From the NCBI RefSeq assembly GCF_003185895.1, contig NZ_QHLY01000007.1, forward strand, positions 62,001 to 126,000: 64,000 nt of DNA. Direction: 5' to 3'. The stretch is from Cryobacterium arcticum. GTDB taxonomy: Bacteria > Actinomycetota > Actinomycetes > Actinomycetales > Microbacteriaceae. The position numbers were made by a program, and so were the translations under genes. Position 1 is the first letter of the stretch. Every line of letters starts with the position of its first letter. Under the pieces are notes generated by a model. It saw nothing but the letters and a program-made list of their open reading frames with translations. It did not search any database and had not been told where the DNA came from. Below are positions 8,119 to 16,670 of the stretch, one piece after another.

Positions 8119-9501
8119 TTACAGCGTCGCCATCGCGTCGTCGATGACCGACAGCGCATCGTTCAGCAGCGCATCCGTCACGGCCAGGCTGGGCAGGAAC
8201 CGGAGTACGTTGCCGTAGGTGCCCGCGGTGAGCAGCAGCACACCGTGCTGCGCGGCGTAGGCGGCGATGGCGGTGACCGCGGCGGCGTTGGGCGCCTTCG
8301 TGGTCTGCTGGGTGCCGGGCTGCACGAGTTCGATGGCGACCATGGCTCCGCGACCGCGGATGTCGCCGATGATGTCGTGCTTCTCGGCCAGGGTGGCCAG
8401 GCCCGCGCGGAGGGTCTTCTCGATGCGCTGGCCCTCGGCGAGCAGGTTGTTGTTCTCGATCGCCTCGAACACGGCGATCGCGGCGGCGCAGGCGACCGGG
8501 TTGCCGCCGAAGGTGCCGCCGAGCCCGCCGGGCTGGGATGCGTCCAGAATCTCGGCGCGGCCGGTGACGGCGGCCAGCGGCAGGCCGCCGGCGATGCCCT
8601 TGGCCACGAGCACCAGGTCGGGTTCCCAGCCGAAGTGCTCACTGGCGAAGTAGGCGCCGGTGCGGGCCATGCCGCTCTGGATCTCGTCGGCGATCATCAC
8701 GACGCCGTTGGCGGTGCACCACTCCTGCAGCAGGGTGAGGTAGCCCTCGGCGGGAACCATGAAGCCGCCCTCGCCCTGGATGGGCTCGACCACCAGGCAG
8801 GCCAGGTCGCTGGCGCCGATGACCTTCTCGAGGTAGGCGATGGTGCGGGCAGCCGCTTCGGCGCCGGTGAGGCCGTCGTGATACGGGTAGGAACTGGGGG
8901 CGTGGTACACGTCGCTGGCGAGGGGGCCGTAGCCGGTGGCGTACGGCGCGGCCTTGTAGTTCATCGCCATGGTGAGCACGGTGCGACCGTGGTACGCGTG
9001 GTCGAGCACCGCCACGGCGCGACGGCCCGTGTACTTGCGGGCGATCTTCACGCCGTTCTCCACCGCTTCGGCGCCGGAGTTGATGAGCACGCTCTTCTTG
9101 GCGAAGCTGCCGGGAGTGTGCTCGGCGAGCAGCTCAGCGACGCGCACGTACTCCTCGTAAGGGGTGATGGTGAACAGAGTGTGCACAAAGTCGTTCAACT
9201 GGCCGGTCGCGGCCGCGACGACGCTGGCCTCCGAGTGGCCGACGGTGGTCACGCCGATACCGGCGCCGAGGTCGATGAACTGGTTGCCGTCGAGGTCGAC
9301 GACGATGGCGCCGCTCGCCTTCTTGATGTACACCGGCAGGGCGGAGCTGACGCCGGTGGACACCGCGGCCAGGCGTCGCTGGTGCATCTCCGTCGATCGC
9401 GGCCCCGGAATGGCGGTCACGATCTTGCGTTCCTGGGTCACCGTGTAGACGGGAGCCGAGGGGGTGGGAGTGGCAGCGGAATCAGTCAACGTGTCAGTCA
9501 T
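8119..9501 (-). CDS. gabT: 4-aminobutyrate aminotransferase (class III PLP), first copy
   Basis: A 460-aa class III aminotransferase. It moves the amino group of 4-aminobutyrate (or a similar omega-amine) to 2-oxoglutarate, giving succinate semialdehyde. NSGAEAVENG begins at 141, the PLP-ring contact motif DEIQSGMARTG at 272-282, and the Schiff-base Lys is Lys301 in VAKGIAGG. The N-terminal QERKIVTAIPGPRS is typical of actinobacterial GabT. The -10-like TAAACT (9511-9516) is nine nt upstream of ATG 9501 with no Shine-Dalgarno sequence, implying a very short or absent leader. Operon partner is the asparaginase. A paralogue lies at 10693-12036. No gabD is in the window. Confidence 0.9.
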   Translation of the reverse strand: MTDTLTDSAATPTPSAPVYTVTQERKIVTAIPGPRSTEMHQRRLAAVSTGVSSALPVYIKKASGAIVVDLDGNQFIDLGAGIGVTTVGHSEASVVAAATGQLNDFVHTLFTITPYEEYVRVAELLAEHTPGSFAKKSVLINSGAEAVENGVKIARKYTGRRAVAVLDHAYHGRTVLTMAMNYKAAPYATGYGPLASDVYHAPSSYPYHDGLTGAEAAARTIAYLEKVIGASDLACLVVEPIQGEGGFMVPAEGYLTLLQEWCTANGVVMIADEIQSGMARTGAYFASEHFGWEPDLVLVAKGIAGGLPLAAVTGRAEILDASQPGGLGGTFGGNPVACAAAIAVFEAIENNNLLAEGQRIEKTLRAGLATLAEKHDIIGDIRGRGAMVAIELVQPGTQQTTKAPNAAAVTAIAAYAAQHGVLLLTAGTYGNVLRFLPSLAVTDALLNDALSVIDDAMATL

Positions 9502-9591
9502 GATGGCGCCAGTTTACCGGCCCGTTACCTCCACAGCTCTTGCAAATCCTGCGAGAATTGACAGTGACGCGTCAAACCCGAAGGAGTCGCC

Positions 9592-10080
9592 ATGATCGGT
9601 GTACATCATTACGCCGTGCACACCCAGTGGACAGGCAACCGGGGCACCGGTACCAGCAGCTACCGGTCCTATGGACGCGACCACATCCTCACCTCGCCCG
9701 GCAAGGAACAGATCCTCGGATCCGCCGATCGCACCTTCCACGGTGACGCCGACCGGTGGAACCCCGAAGAGCTCCTCCTCAGCGCGCTCAGCCAGTGCCA
9801 CATGCTGTCGTACCTGCACGTCGCGGCCAATCACGGGGTAATCGTGGTGGGGTACTCCGACGATGCGATCGGCACCATGGCGCAAACCCAGGATGGTGGT
9901 GGCGCTTTCACTGCGGCCACCCTGCGTCCCCGGGTGGTCATCGCCGATCCCGATCAGGCCGAACTCGCCCAGGCGATCCACGCCGAGGCCGCCAGGTCGT
10001 GCTTCATCGCCGCGTCGGTGAACTTTCCGATCGGGCACGAACCCGTCACCGTCGTCGCACTGTCGACCTCTCTGCTGTGA
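9592..10080 (+). CDS. OsmC family protein (putative thiol peroxidase)
   Basis: A 162-aa small alpha/beta protein of the OsmC/Ohr superfamily, which reduces organic hydroperoxides using a Cys pair. The two expected cysteines are Cys69 (SQCHMLSYLH) and Cys137 (ARSCFIAASVNFPI). WNPEELLLSALSQC is the classical helix start. The ATG 9592 has AAGGAG at 9581-9586. Divergent from the gabT gene and translationally coupled to the downstream acetyltransferase. Reductant and substrate are not inferable. Confidence 0.87.
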   Translation: MIGVHHYAVHTQWTGNRGTGTSSYRSYGRDHILTSPGKEQILGSADRTFHGDADRWNPEELLLSALSQCHMLSYLHVAANHGVIVVGYSDDAIGTMAQTQDGGGAFTAATLRPRVVIADPDQAELAQAIHAEAARSCFIAASVNFPIGHEPVTVVALSTSLL

Positions 10081-10607
10081 GTGTTGTTCGGGCCGCCAGC
10101 GCCGCTCCAGAGGTGGAGCTGGTCGTGCTCGAAGCCGCGGTGCTCGAGGCTCTGGTAGTGGGCGACCGTACGGCCGCGGCCGCTGCCACCGGGCTGGATT
10201 TTCCCGAATTCTTCGACACGCAGGGCTGGCTCTGGCGCATCCATATCGACCGGATGCGGCAGCATCCGGCATCGGTCGGCTGGCTGGCCCGCGCCGTCGT
10301 CGACTCGGCCACGGGCGAGGTCGTCGGCCATGCCGGCTTCCACTTCCAGCCGGATCCGGCAGGAATGGTGGAGATCGGTTACACGATCGTGCCGGAGCGG
10401 CGTGGCCGGGGGCTGGCCACGGCCACCGTCACGGCGCTGCTCGCGTTCGCGGCGGCAGACCCCGCCGTGCGCACGGTGCGAGCGAGCGTGAGCCCGGAGA
10501 ACCCGGCCTCACTCGCCGTCGTCGCTCACCACGGTTTTGTGCAGACCGGCGAGCAGGAAGACGAAGAAGACGGCTTGGAGCTGATCTTCGAACGCGCGCC
10601 GCGCTGA
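10077..10607 (+). CDS. GNAT family N-acetyltransferase
   Basis: A 176-aa GNAT-fold protein. The start is GTG 10077, which overlaps the OsmC stop as GTGA. The acetyl-CoA-binding motif A is seen as YTIVPERRGRGLATATVTALL (centre RRGRGLA), preceded by AGFHFQPDP and followed by SVSPENPASLAVVAHHGFVQ, the usual motif B with Asn-Pro-x-Ser. It transfers an acetyl group to an unknown amine. Followed by a bidirectional hairpin shared with the second aminotransferase gene. Confidence 0.85.
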   Translation: MSVVRAASAAPEVELVVLEAAVLEALVVGDRTAAAAATGLDFPEFFDTQGWLWRIHIDRMRQHPASVGWLARAVVDSATGEVVGHAGFHFQPDPAGMVEIGYTIVPERRGRGLATATVTALLAFAAADPAVRTVRASVSPENPASLAVVAHHGFVQTGEQEDEEDGLELIFERAPR

Positions 10608-10627
10608 CCCAACTCCCACGCCAGAAA

Positions 10628-10694
10628 CGCGAAAGCGGCCATCCGGTCATCTCAACGGAGCTGAGACAACCACACGGCCGCTTTCGCGGGTTTT
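10628..10694. terminator. Two-tier bidirectional terminator hairpin (CGCGAAAG arms)
   Basis: Outer arms CGCGAAAGCGGCC (10628-10640) and GGCCGCTTTCGCG (10676-10688) are perfectly complementary. A smaller inner stem TCTCA/TGAGA lies at 10650-10666. On the plus strand it runs into GGGTTTT, and the reverse strand also has a short T run after it. It lies between two convergent genes. Confidence 0.75.
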
Positions 10695-12036
10695 ACTTCT
10701 GGGTGTCCGCGAACAGCGCGAAGGCCTCTTCGAGCACCGAGGCGGCGTCGTCGATGAGGGCGTCGGAGATGACCACAGACGGCATGATCCGCAGTACGGA
10801 GTCCCAGCTGCCGGCATCCAGCACGATCACGCCGTTGGTGGTGGCGTGCTTGAGCACGAACGACAGTGCCTCGGGGAACGGCTTCTTGGTGCCGGGGTGC
10901 ACAAGCTCGACGCCGAACATGGCGCCCTTGCCGCGCACGTCGCCGACGATGTCGTACTTGTCGGCCCAGTCGCCGATTCGGGCCCAGAGGGCCTTCTCCA
11001 CCCGCTGCGCTTCGCCCAGCAGGTTGTCGCGCTCGATGATGTCGAACACGGCCAGCGCGGCCGCGGTCGACACCGGGTTGCCGCCGAACGTTCCGCCGAT
11101 GCCGCCGGGCTGAACCGCGTCCATGATCTCGGCGCGGCCGGTGACGGCGGCGAGCGGGAAGCCGCCGGCGATGCCCTTGGCCGTGGTGACCAGGTCGGGA
11201 ATCACGTCGTGGTGCTCGATGCCGTACCAGGCGCCGGTGCGGGCGATGCCGGCCTGGATCTCGTCGGAGACGAAGACGATGCCGTTCTCGGTGCAGAACT
11301 CGCTCAACCGCTTGAAGTAGCCGGGGGCGGGGATGACGATGCCGCCGTCGCCCTGGATCGGCTCGACGAAGAACGCCGCGATCTCGGACGCGCCGATGTG
11401 GGTCTGGATGTAGTCGATGGTCTTCTCGGCCGCTTCCAGGCCGCTCAAGCCGTCCTGGTAGGGGTAGCTGGTGGGCACGCTGTAGATCTCACCCGGGAAC
11501 GGGCCCATGCCAACGCGCTCCGGCCACGGGCGGTAGGTCATCGCCATGGTGAGGTTGGTGCGGCCGTGGAAGGCGTGGTCCAGGCTGACGATGGCGCGGC
11601 GACCGGTGTACTTGCGGGCGATCTTGACCGCGTTCTCCACGGCCTCGGCTCCGGTGTTCACCAGGATCGAGTGCTTCTCGAAGTCACCGGGGGTGATCTC
11701 GGCGAGCTTCTCGGCCACGCGCACGTAGTTCTCGTACGGGGTGACGGTGAAGAGGGTGTGGGTGAGCTTGCCGGCCTGCGCGGCGGCGGCGGCGGCCACC
11801 TCGGGGTGGGCGTGGCCGATGGTGGTCACGCCGATGCCGCAGCCCAGGTCGATGATCTGGTTGCCGTCGACGTCAACGAGGATCGCTCCCGCGCCGTGGT
11901 CCATGTAGATGTTGGCGAGGGTGCCGGCACCGGCAGACACGGCGCGAACGCGTCGTTCCTGCAGCGCGATTGACCGGGGGCCCGGGAGGGCGGTGACGAG
12001 CTTGCGCTCCTGGCTGACCGAGAAGGAAGAAGACAT
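10693..12036 (-). CDS. gabT: 4-aminobutyrate aminotransferase (class III PLP), second copy
   Basis: A 447-aa paralogue of the gene at 8119-9501, with the same N-terminal QERKLVTALPGPRS, NTGAEAVENA, DEIQAGIARTG and the PLP Lys287 in TAKGIAGG. ATG 12036 is preferred over an upstream start because TAAACT (12044-12049) sits seven nt before it, the leaderless pattern; a run of G is the only Shine-Dalgarno-like element. Both paralogues have TAAACTGG in their promoters. The duplication may separate substrates (4-aminobutyrate versus 5-aminovalerate or putrescine) or regulation; sequence alone does not say which. Confidence 0.9.
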   Translation of the reverse strand: MSSSFSVSQERKLVTALPGPRSIALQERRVRAVSAGAGTLANIYMDHGAGAILVDVDGNQIIDLGCGIGVTTIGHAHPEVAAAAAAQAGKLTHTLFTVTPYENYVRVAEKLAEITPGDFEKHSILVNTGAEAVENAVKIARKYTGRRAIVSLDHAFHGRTNLTMAMTYRPWPERVGMGPFPGEIYSVPTSYPYQDGLSGLEAAEKTIDYIQTHIGASEIAAFFVEPIQGDGGIVIPAPGYFKRLSEFCTENGIVFVSDEIQAGIARTGAWYGIEHHDVIPDLVTTAKGIAGGFPLAAVTGRAEIMDAVQPGGIGGTFGGNPVSTAAALAVFDIIERDNLLGEAQRVEKALWARIGDWADKYDIVGDVRGKGAMFGVELVHPGTKKPFPEALSFVLKHATTNGVIVLDAGSWDSVLRIMPSVVISDALIDDAASVLEEAFALFADTQK

Positions 12037-12043
12037 GCCCCCC

Positions 12044-12049
12044 AGTTTA
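12044..12049 (-). promoter_or_regulatory. -10 box TAAACT of the second gabT
   Basis: On the minus strand TAAACT is followed by seven nt and ATG 12036: a leaderless-type start. Confidence 0.55.
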
Positions 12050-12164
12050 CGGTCGTCGCCTGGGGGCCCGCCCCGCACGGCGCTGCACACCGGTGCGGAT
12101 GCCGCGCTCGGCCGACGGTTCGCAGCCGACGCCGGCGGCTTCGGATGTGCGCGAGACTTGGGTC

Positions 12165-12818
12165 ATGCCGGATCTCACTGTGCGTGGCGGCGTCGGCAGC
12201 CAGGCCGCGGCCGAGATCGACGTGAAGCGATCCCGATTCCTCTGCCGCTTGGTCAGAGTCGAGACCGAGGATGCCGCGCGCGCCGCCATCGATGCCGCCC
12301 GGACCGAGCACTGGGGTGCGCGCCATCACTGCTCGGCCTTCGTGATCGGGCCGACCGGTGCGCCCGATCAGGTGCGACGCTCCAACGACGACGGCGAACC
12401 GTCGGGAACCGCGGGCCGCCCGATGCTGGAGGCGCTGGCCGGCCGTGGTGTGGTCGACTGTGTGGCCGTCGTCTCCCGCTATTTCGGCGGCACCCTCCTC
12501 GGCGCGGGGGGACTCGTGCGCGCGTATTCCGAGGCTGTTCTCACCACGATCGACCAGGCGCAGTCCGGCAGCCTGCTCGTGACCCGTGAACGCCGCGAGT
12601 TGTTCCGGCTGGCGCTCTCCCACGCGGATGCCGGCCGGATCGAGGCTGAACTACGCCAGCGCGGGGTGCTCGTCCTGGGTACGACGTACGGGCAGGACGC
12701 CCTGCTCAACCTTGCCGGCGATGATGCCGAGCGGCTCGGCGCCATCGTCGCCCAGGTCACGAACGGGGCCACCCACCTGGAGGCGCTGGGCCACGAGTGG
12801 GTGGACGTCGAGTCCTAG
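12165..12818 (+). CDS. YigZ/IMPACT family protein (UPF0029)
   Basis: A 217-aa protein of the YigZ family, two-domain proteins of uncertain role linked to translation or RNA. The N-terminal UPF0029 domain is clear: KRSRFLCRLVRV, then SNDDGEPSGTAGRPML and SRYFGGTLLGAGGLVRAY. A C-terminal domain follows (about 140-210). ATG 12165 is chosen because MPDLTVRGGVG matches the usual beginning; no Shine-Dalgarno is present, and GAGACT lies six nt upstream, a weak version of the leaderless geometry. Its stop overlaps that of the convergent SRPBCC gene by four nt. Confidence 0.85.
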   Translation: MPDLTVRGGVGSQAAAEIDVKRSRFLCRLVRVETEDAARAAIDAARTEHWGARHHCSAFVIGPTGAPDQVRRSNDDGEPSGTAGRPMLEALAGRGVVDCVAVVSRYFGGTLLGAGGLVRAYSEAVLTTIDQAQSGSLLVTRERRELFRLALSHADAGRIEAELRQRGVLVLGTTYGQDALLNLAGDDAERLGAIVAQVTNGATHLEALGHEWVDVES

Positions 12819-13303
12819 CGACTCGCCTTCTCACGGTGCTCGACGAGGTCGGCGAGCTGCCGGGTCACCGTGCCCCAGCCGTCGTGGAAGCCGAGCTCCT
12901 CGTGCTTGTCACGGTCGGTGACGTTGCGGTGCATCGCCGTCGCCGTGTATTCGGTGCCGTCGGGGTGGTCCGCCATGGTGATCACCGCGGTCACGAATGC
13001 GGCGTCCGCGGGGCGCCAGCCGGCGACCAGCGCATCCGTGAAGACGATGCGCTCGAGCTCGTCGACGGTGAGGAAGCAGCCGGTGATGTGCGGGGCGAAC
13101 TGTTCGCCGTCCTCGCTCATCTCGGTGCGGAACGATCCGCCGGCGTAGAGGTCCATCTCGCGCACCCGGCAGACCGTCGGCGCGGGAATCCACCACTGTT
13201 CGAAACTGGCCGGGTCGGCCCAGGCGCTCCACACGGCCGCGCGCGGGGCGCGGATGATGCGCGAGACGGTGAGGTCCAGCTCGGGGTGCAGGGATGCGGT
13301 CAT
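12815..13303 (-). CDS. SRPBCC (AHSA1-like) domain protein
   Basis: A 162-aa START/Bet v1-like hydrophobic-pocket protein. The family signature is the opening RIIRAPRAAVWSAWADP then EQWWIPAP, with later TEYTATAMHRN and a closing amphipathic helix beginning GWGTVTRQLADLV. Ligand unknown. It overlaps the upstream ArsR regulator by four nt (ATGA). ArsR-SRPBCC pairs are very common, the SRPBCC protein usually being the regulated partner. Confidence 0.85.
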   Translation of the reverse strand: MTASLHPELDLTVSRIIRAPRAAVWSAWADPASFEQWWIPAPTVCRVREMDLYAGGSFRTEMSEDGEQFAPHITGCFLTVDELERIVFTDALVAGWRPADAAFVTAVITMADHPDGTEYTATAMHRNVTDRDKHEELGFHDGWGTVTRQLADLVEHREKASR

Positions 13304-13647
13304 GCGGGGATCTCCTTGTCGACGGTTCCGGTGGTGACGAGGCGCTCCAGCCGGTCGGTGCGGCCCTCCCAGATGCTGCGCTGCTCACCGAGCCAGCTCT
13401 CGATCAGGTCGAAGGTGCCGCGCTCGAGGGTGCAGATGCGCACCCGGCCGGTCTTGCGGGTGCGGATCAGTCCCGATCTTTCGAGGTAGCCGATGTGCTT
13501 CATGAACGACGGCAGCGCCATGTCGAAGGGTGCCGCGAGCTCGCCGATGCTGGCCGGGCCGGCGCCGAGCCGGCCCAGGACGGCACGGCGGGTGGGGTCG
13601 GAAACGGCCTGGAAGACACCGTCGAGAGTCGAGGAATACTGAGCCAT
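13300..13647 (-). CDS. ArsR family winged-helix transcriptional regulator
   Basis: A 115-aa dimeric winged-helix repressor. VFQAVSDPTRRAVLGRLGAG and the recognition-helix region MALPSFMKHIGYLERSGLIRTRKTGRVR are typical. It has no obvious metal-binding Cys motif, so it is not a classical arsenic sensor; SRPBCC-linked ArsR proteins often lack metal sites. The upstream region holds an inverted repeat of ACTTAGC (13673-13692) and a further half-site at 13651, consistent with autoregulation of the two-gene operon. ATG 13647 lies six nt after TAACTT (13654-13659), a leaderless-type start. Confidence 0.88.
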   Translation of the reverse strand: MAQYSSTLDGVFQAVSDPTRRAVLGRLGAGPASIGELAAPFDMALPSFMKHIGYLERSGLIRTRKTGRVRICTLERGTFDLIESWLGEQRSIWEGRTDRLERLVTTGTVDKEIPA

Positions 13648-13650
13648 GCG

Positions 13651-13692
13651 GCTAAGTTACAACCCCATCATCACTTAGCGCAAGGGCTAAGT
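13651..13692 (-). promoter_or_regulatory. ArsR operon promoter and candidate operator
   Basis: ACTTAGC (13673-13679) and GCTAAGT (13686-13692) form a perfect 7-bp inverted repeat with a six-nt spacer, and a third GCTAAGT half-site lies at 13651-13657. On the minus strand the -10 box TAACTT occupies 13654-13659 and a weak -35 (TTGCGC) falls inside the inverted repeat with an 18-nt spacer. Binding at the repeat would block the -35, and binding at the half-site would cover the -10. Confidence 0.65.
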
Positions 13693-13701
13693 TTCTGACA
13701 G

Positions 13702-14532
13702 TCAGCGGCGCTCACGCCACCAGATGGCGCGCCGCACCCGCTGACCCACGGTGGTGGGCGGGGACTCGTTGTAGCTGTGCGCGAGTTCCTGGCCGGTCAG
13801 CTCGTGGATCGCGGCCATGATCTCGTCGGTGGCCTTGCGCCGGGCGCGACCGGAGTCGGCGGTGCCGTGCCCGCTCACGTCGATCGGTTCGCCGAATTTC
13901 ACGCTAATGCGGCGGATACGCGGCATCTTCGACCCCACCGGCATGATCTCCTCGGTGCCGATCAGCCCAACCGGCACCACGACGGCCCCGGTGGTGAGGG
14001 CGAGCCAGCCCACACCGGTGCGGCCGCGATACAGCCGGCCGTCCAGCGACCGGGTGCCCTCCGGGTAGATCGCGAAGGCGCTGTCGGCGTCGAGGATGTC
14101 CTTGCCGGCGTCGAGTGCGTCCTGGGCGGCCTGGCCGGCGCCACGCTCAACGCCGACGGCGCCGATGGAGGTGAAGAACTGCCGGGAGACCCAGCCCTTG
14201 AACCCGGTGCCGGTGAAGTAGGTGGACTTGGCCAGGAACTGCACCCGGCGGGGCGCGGTGAGCGGAATGACAATGCTGTCGATGAACGACAGGTGGTTGC
14301 TGGCCAGGATCACCCGACCCTCGCGGGGGATGTTCTCCTTGCCGGTGATGCGCGGCCGGAAGACCAGGCGCGCGATGGGCGCCATGATGCCGTAACCGAG
14401 GAAATACACGAAGCCGGGCCGCTTGGTCTTCGCAATGATCTCAACGTCTTCTTCGACGTCCAGAGCCGGAACTGCCGGGGCTGCCGGTGTGGTTTCGGGC
14501 TCGGATGCTGGTTCATGCTTGGCTCCGGTCAC
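13702..14532 (-). CDS. plsC: 1-acyl-sn-glycerol-3-phosphate acyltransferase (PlsC/LPLAT family)
   Basis: A 276-aa membrane-associated acyltransferase of phospholipid synthesis. The catalytic NHxxxxD is NHLSFID (His80, Asp85), the glycerol-phosphate-binding block is YPEGTRS (about 156-162), and GLIGTEEIMP follows. A hydrophobic patch (about 41-58) may anchor it. The start is GTG 14532, six nt after TAGGGT (14539-14544), leaderless-type. An unusual Glu/Ala/Pro-rich 30-residue N-terminal extension precedes the catalytic domain. Divergent from dxr across a 67-nt gap. Confidence 0.9.
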   Translation of the reverse strand: MTGAKHEPASEPETTPAAPAVPALDVEEDVEIIAKTKRPGFVYFLGYGIMAPIARLVFRPRITGKENIPREGRVILASNHLSFIDSIVIPLTAPRRVQFLAKSTYFTGTGFKGWVSRQFFTSIGAVGVERGAGQAAQDALDAGKDILDADSAFAIYPEGTRSLDGRLYRGRTGVGWLALTTGAVVVPVGLIGTEEIMPVGSKMPRIRRISVKFGEPIDVSGHGTADSGRARRKATDEIMAAIHELTGQELAHSYNESPPTTVGQRVRRAIWWRERR

Positions 14533-14538
14533 TCAACG

Positions 14539-14544
14539 ACCCTA
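14539..14544 (-). promoter_or_regulatory. -10 box TAGGGT of plsC
   Basis: Minus-strand TAGGGT, then six nt, then GTG 14532; no Shine-Dalgarno. Confidence 0.5.
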
Positions 14545-14587
14545 CCTCGCGGGGTAGCCGCACCCCGGCATATATCCGCCGTGCGCC

Positions 14588-14593
14588 TAGCAT
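14588..14593 (+). promoter_or_regulatory. -10 box TAGCAT of dxr
   Basis: TAGCAT, then six nt (GGGGGC), then GTG 14600. The G run could alternatively act as a weak ribosome-binding site, but the spacing matches other leaderless starts here. Confidence 0.5.
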
Positions 14594-14599
14594 GGGGGC

Positions 14600-15688
14600 G
14601 TGCAGCGAATCATAATTCTCGGATCGACGGGCTCGATCGGTACCCAGGCGCTCGACGTCATCAAGGCCAACCCCACCCGGTTCGAAGTGGTCGGTCTGGC
14701 CGCCGGCAGCAACCGCGAAATGCTGGCCGAACAGGCCGCAGCGTTCAGCGTGGACGACACCGCTCTCGGCGCCGCCGAGGCCGAGCAGCTGGTGCGGGAT
14801 GTCGACGCCGACGTCGTGCTCAACGGCATCACCGGCTCGGTGGGCCTGGGCCCGACCCTCGCCGCACTGAAGGCCGGCCGCATCCTGGCCCTGGCCAACA
14901 AGGAGTCCCTGATCGTGGGCGGCGACCTGGTGAAGAAGCTCGCCGCTCCCGGCCAGATCGTCCCGGTCGACTCCGAGCACTCCGCGATCGCCCAGGCGCT
15001 CCGCTCCGGCACGGCCGACGAGGTCCGCCGGCTCGTGCTCACGGCCTCCGGCGGGCCGTTCCGCGGCCGCAGCCGTGCCGAGCTGGCCGATGTCACTCCG
15101 CGCGAGGCGCTCAACCACCCCACCTGGGACATGGGGCTGGTCGTCACGACCAACTCCGCCACCCTGGTCAACAAGGGACTCGAGATCATCGAGGCCCACC
15201 TGCTCTTCGACGTGCCCTACGACCGGATCGACGTGGTCGTTCACCCGCAGTCGCTCGTGCACTCGATGGTCGAGTTCATCGACGGCTCCACCATCGCCCA
15301 GGCGTCCCCGCCGGATATGCGCCTGCCGATCTCGCTCGGCCTGGACTGGCCCAACCGGGTGGCCGCGGTCGGTGTGCCGATCGACTGGACCGCCCCGCAT
15401 ACCTGGACCTTCGAACCGCTCGACGACGTGGCTTTCCCCGCGGTGGAACTAGCCAAGCAGGTGGGCCGTGCCCGCGGCACCTACCCGGCCGTGTTCAACG
15501 CCTCGAACGAGCAGGCCGTGCTGGCCTTCCACGCCGGCCGGATCGGCTACCTCGACATCGTCGATACCGTGCAGCGAGTGGTGGAGGCCCACGAGTCCGC
15601 GGGGGAGCTCACCCTGGAGTCCCTCGCCGAGGCGGAGCGCTGGGCGCGTGCGACGGCAGACACCATCATCGGTTCGATCGCCCGCTGA
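14600..15688 (+). CDS. dxr: 1-deoxy-D-xylulose-5-phosphate reductoisomerase
   Basis: A 362-aa enzyme catalysing the NADPH-dependent isomerisation and reduction of DXP to MEP, the committed step of the non-mevalonate isoprenoid pathway. The N-terminal nucleotide fold begins [17 protein letters not shown]. The metal and substrate blocks [21 protein letters not shown] and NHPTWDMG are intact, and [13 protein letters not shown] follows. Length is slightly short of E. coli Dxr (398) but normal for actinobacteria. Another enzyme of the same pathway, ispG, is at 24522. Confidence 0.94.
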   Translation: MQRIIILGSTGSIGTQALDVIKANPTRFEVVGLAAGSNREMLAEQAAAFSVDDTALGAAEAEQLVRDVDADVVLNGITGSVGLGPTLAALKAGRILALANKESLIVGGDLVKKLAAPGQIVPVDSEHSAIAQALRSGTADEVRRLVLTASGGPFRGRSRAELADVTPREALNHPTWDMGLVVTTNSATLVNKGLEIIEAHLLFDVPYDRIDVVVHPQSLVHSMVEFIDGSTIAQASPPDMRLPISLGLDWPNRVAAVGVPIDWTAPHTWTFEPLDDVAFPAVELAKQVGRARGTYPAVFNASNEQAVLAFHAGRIGYLDIVDTVQRVVEAHESAGELTLESLAEAERWARATADTIIGSIAR

Positions 15689-15696
15689 CCGGCGAG

Positions 15697-16611
15697 CTAT
15701 CGGCGGTAACTGTCGGCCGCGGTGATCAACGCCTCGTTCCAGCCGGTGGCGGCCACACCGAGTTCCCGTTCGGTCTCGGCAGCGTCGATCAGGTATGGCA
15801 CCCGGAACTGATAGCTGGATTTCCAGACCTCCCGCATCATCGGGCTGGCCACCCCGAGCGAGCGGAGCATCCAATCCGGGTACCCGGCCACGCTGCCGTG
15901 GCTGCCGTAGTGGGTGTTGAGTTGAGCGGCGATCTCGGTGCGGCTGCGGGCGTGGCTCGGAACGTGCCAGATCCGGCCCCACTCGCCGGTGTAGCCGGCC
16001 GCCTCGATCAGGGTCGCGGCGATGTCGGGCAGATAGCTCCAGCTGTGCACTTCGGCGGGCAGCCCGACCACCCGCGCGGTCTTGGAGGCCAGGACCGCGC
16101 CGAAGAAGGCCTGGCCGAGGTGGGCGGTGCCGGTGACGCCGGCGCCGAAGTAGTCACTCGCGCGCACCTCGACCGCCCGGATCTCACCGTGTCGGTGCGC
16201 CTCCAGCATGCGCTGCCAGCCGGCCCGGCGGATGGCGCCCTTGGATTCGGTGGTGGTCTCCGGCGTGTGTTCGGTCATCGGGCCGGTCGGCGAGCCGTAC
16301 GGGTACAGGTTTCCCATCGAGACCAGGCCGGCCTTGCTCACGGATGCGGCGGCGATCGCTGCGGCGAACACCGGCGGCCAGCGCCTCGCCCAGTCGGCGT
16401 ACGGGGGATTGGTGCACAGGAAGATGGTGTCCATCCGCTCGGCCGCGAGGGCGAACGCCACCGGATCTGACGCGTCGAGCACTCGCACGCTGGTGCCGGG
16501 CAGGGCGGTTCCCGACCGAGTGGCCACGGTGACGCTGTCGCCGCGGGCAACGAGTTGCCTGGCCAGTTCGCTGCCGATCCAGCCGGCGCCGACGATCAGG
16601 TGCTGGGGCAT
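15697..16611 (-). CDS. NAD(P)-binding epimerase/dehydratase-like protein (atypical SDR)
   Basis: A 304-aa Rossmann-fold protein. The nucleotide-binding loop is IVGAGWIGSELARQL (residues 5-19), as in atypical extended SDRs rather than the usual GxxGxxG. A classical YxxxK catalytic pair is not obvious: the region SMGNLYPYGSPTGPMTE gives the Tyr, but no Lys follows at the normal spacing. A role as a sugar-nucleotide epimerase is therefore unproven; such proteins may simply bind dinucleotide. ATG 16611 has GGAGG upstream. Convergent with dxr (8-nt gap). Confidence 0.75.
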   Translation of the reverse strand: MPQHLIVGAGWIGSELARQLVARGDSVTVATRSGTALPGTSVRVLDASDPVAFALAAERMDTIFLCTNPPYADWARRWPPVFAAAIAAASVSKAGLVSMGNLYPYGSPTGPMTEHTPETTTESKGAIRRAGWQRMLEAHRHGEIRAVEVRASDYFGAGVTGTAHLGQAFFGAVLASKTARVVGLPAEVHSWSYLPDIAATLIEAAGYTGEWGRIWHVPSHARSRTEIAAQLNTHYGSHGSVAGYPDWMLRSLGVASPMMREVWKSSYQFRVPYLIDAAETERELGVAATGWNEALITAADSYRR

Positions 16612-16670
16612 TTCATCCTCCGAACGGTGAGCTGACGGGGATAGGCTACCGGGTCGCGTCGCCCGGGGCC

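Noticed and set aside
9558-9563. TTGACA as -35 for the OsmC gene
   Set aside because: The matching -10 would fall on the ribosome-binding site, leaving no leader for the observed AAGGAG to be transcribed.
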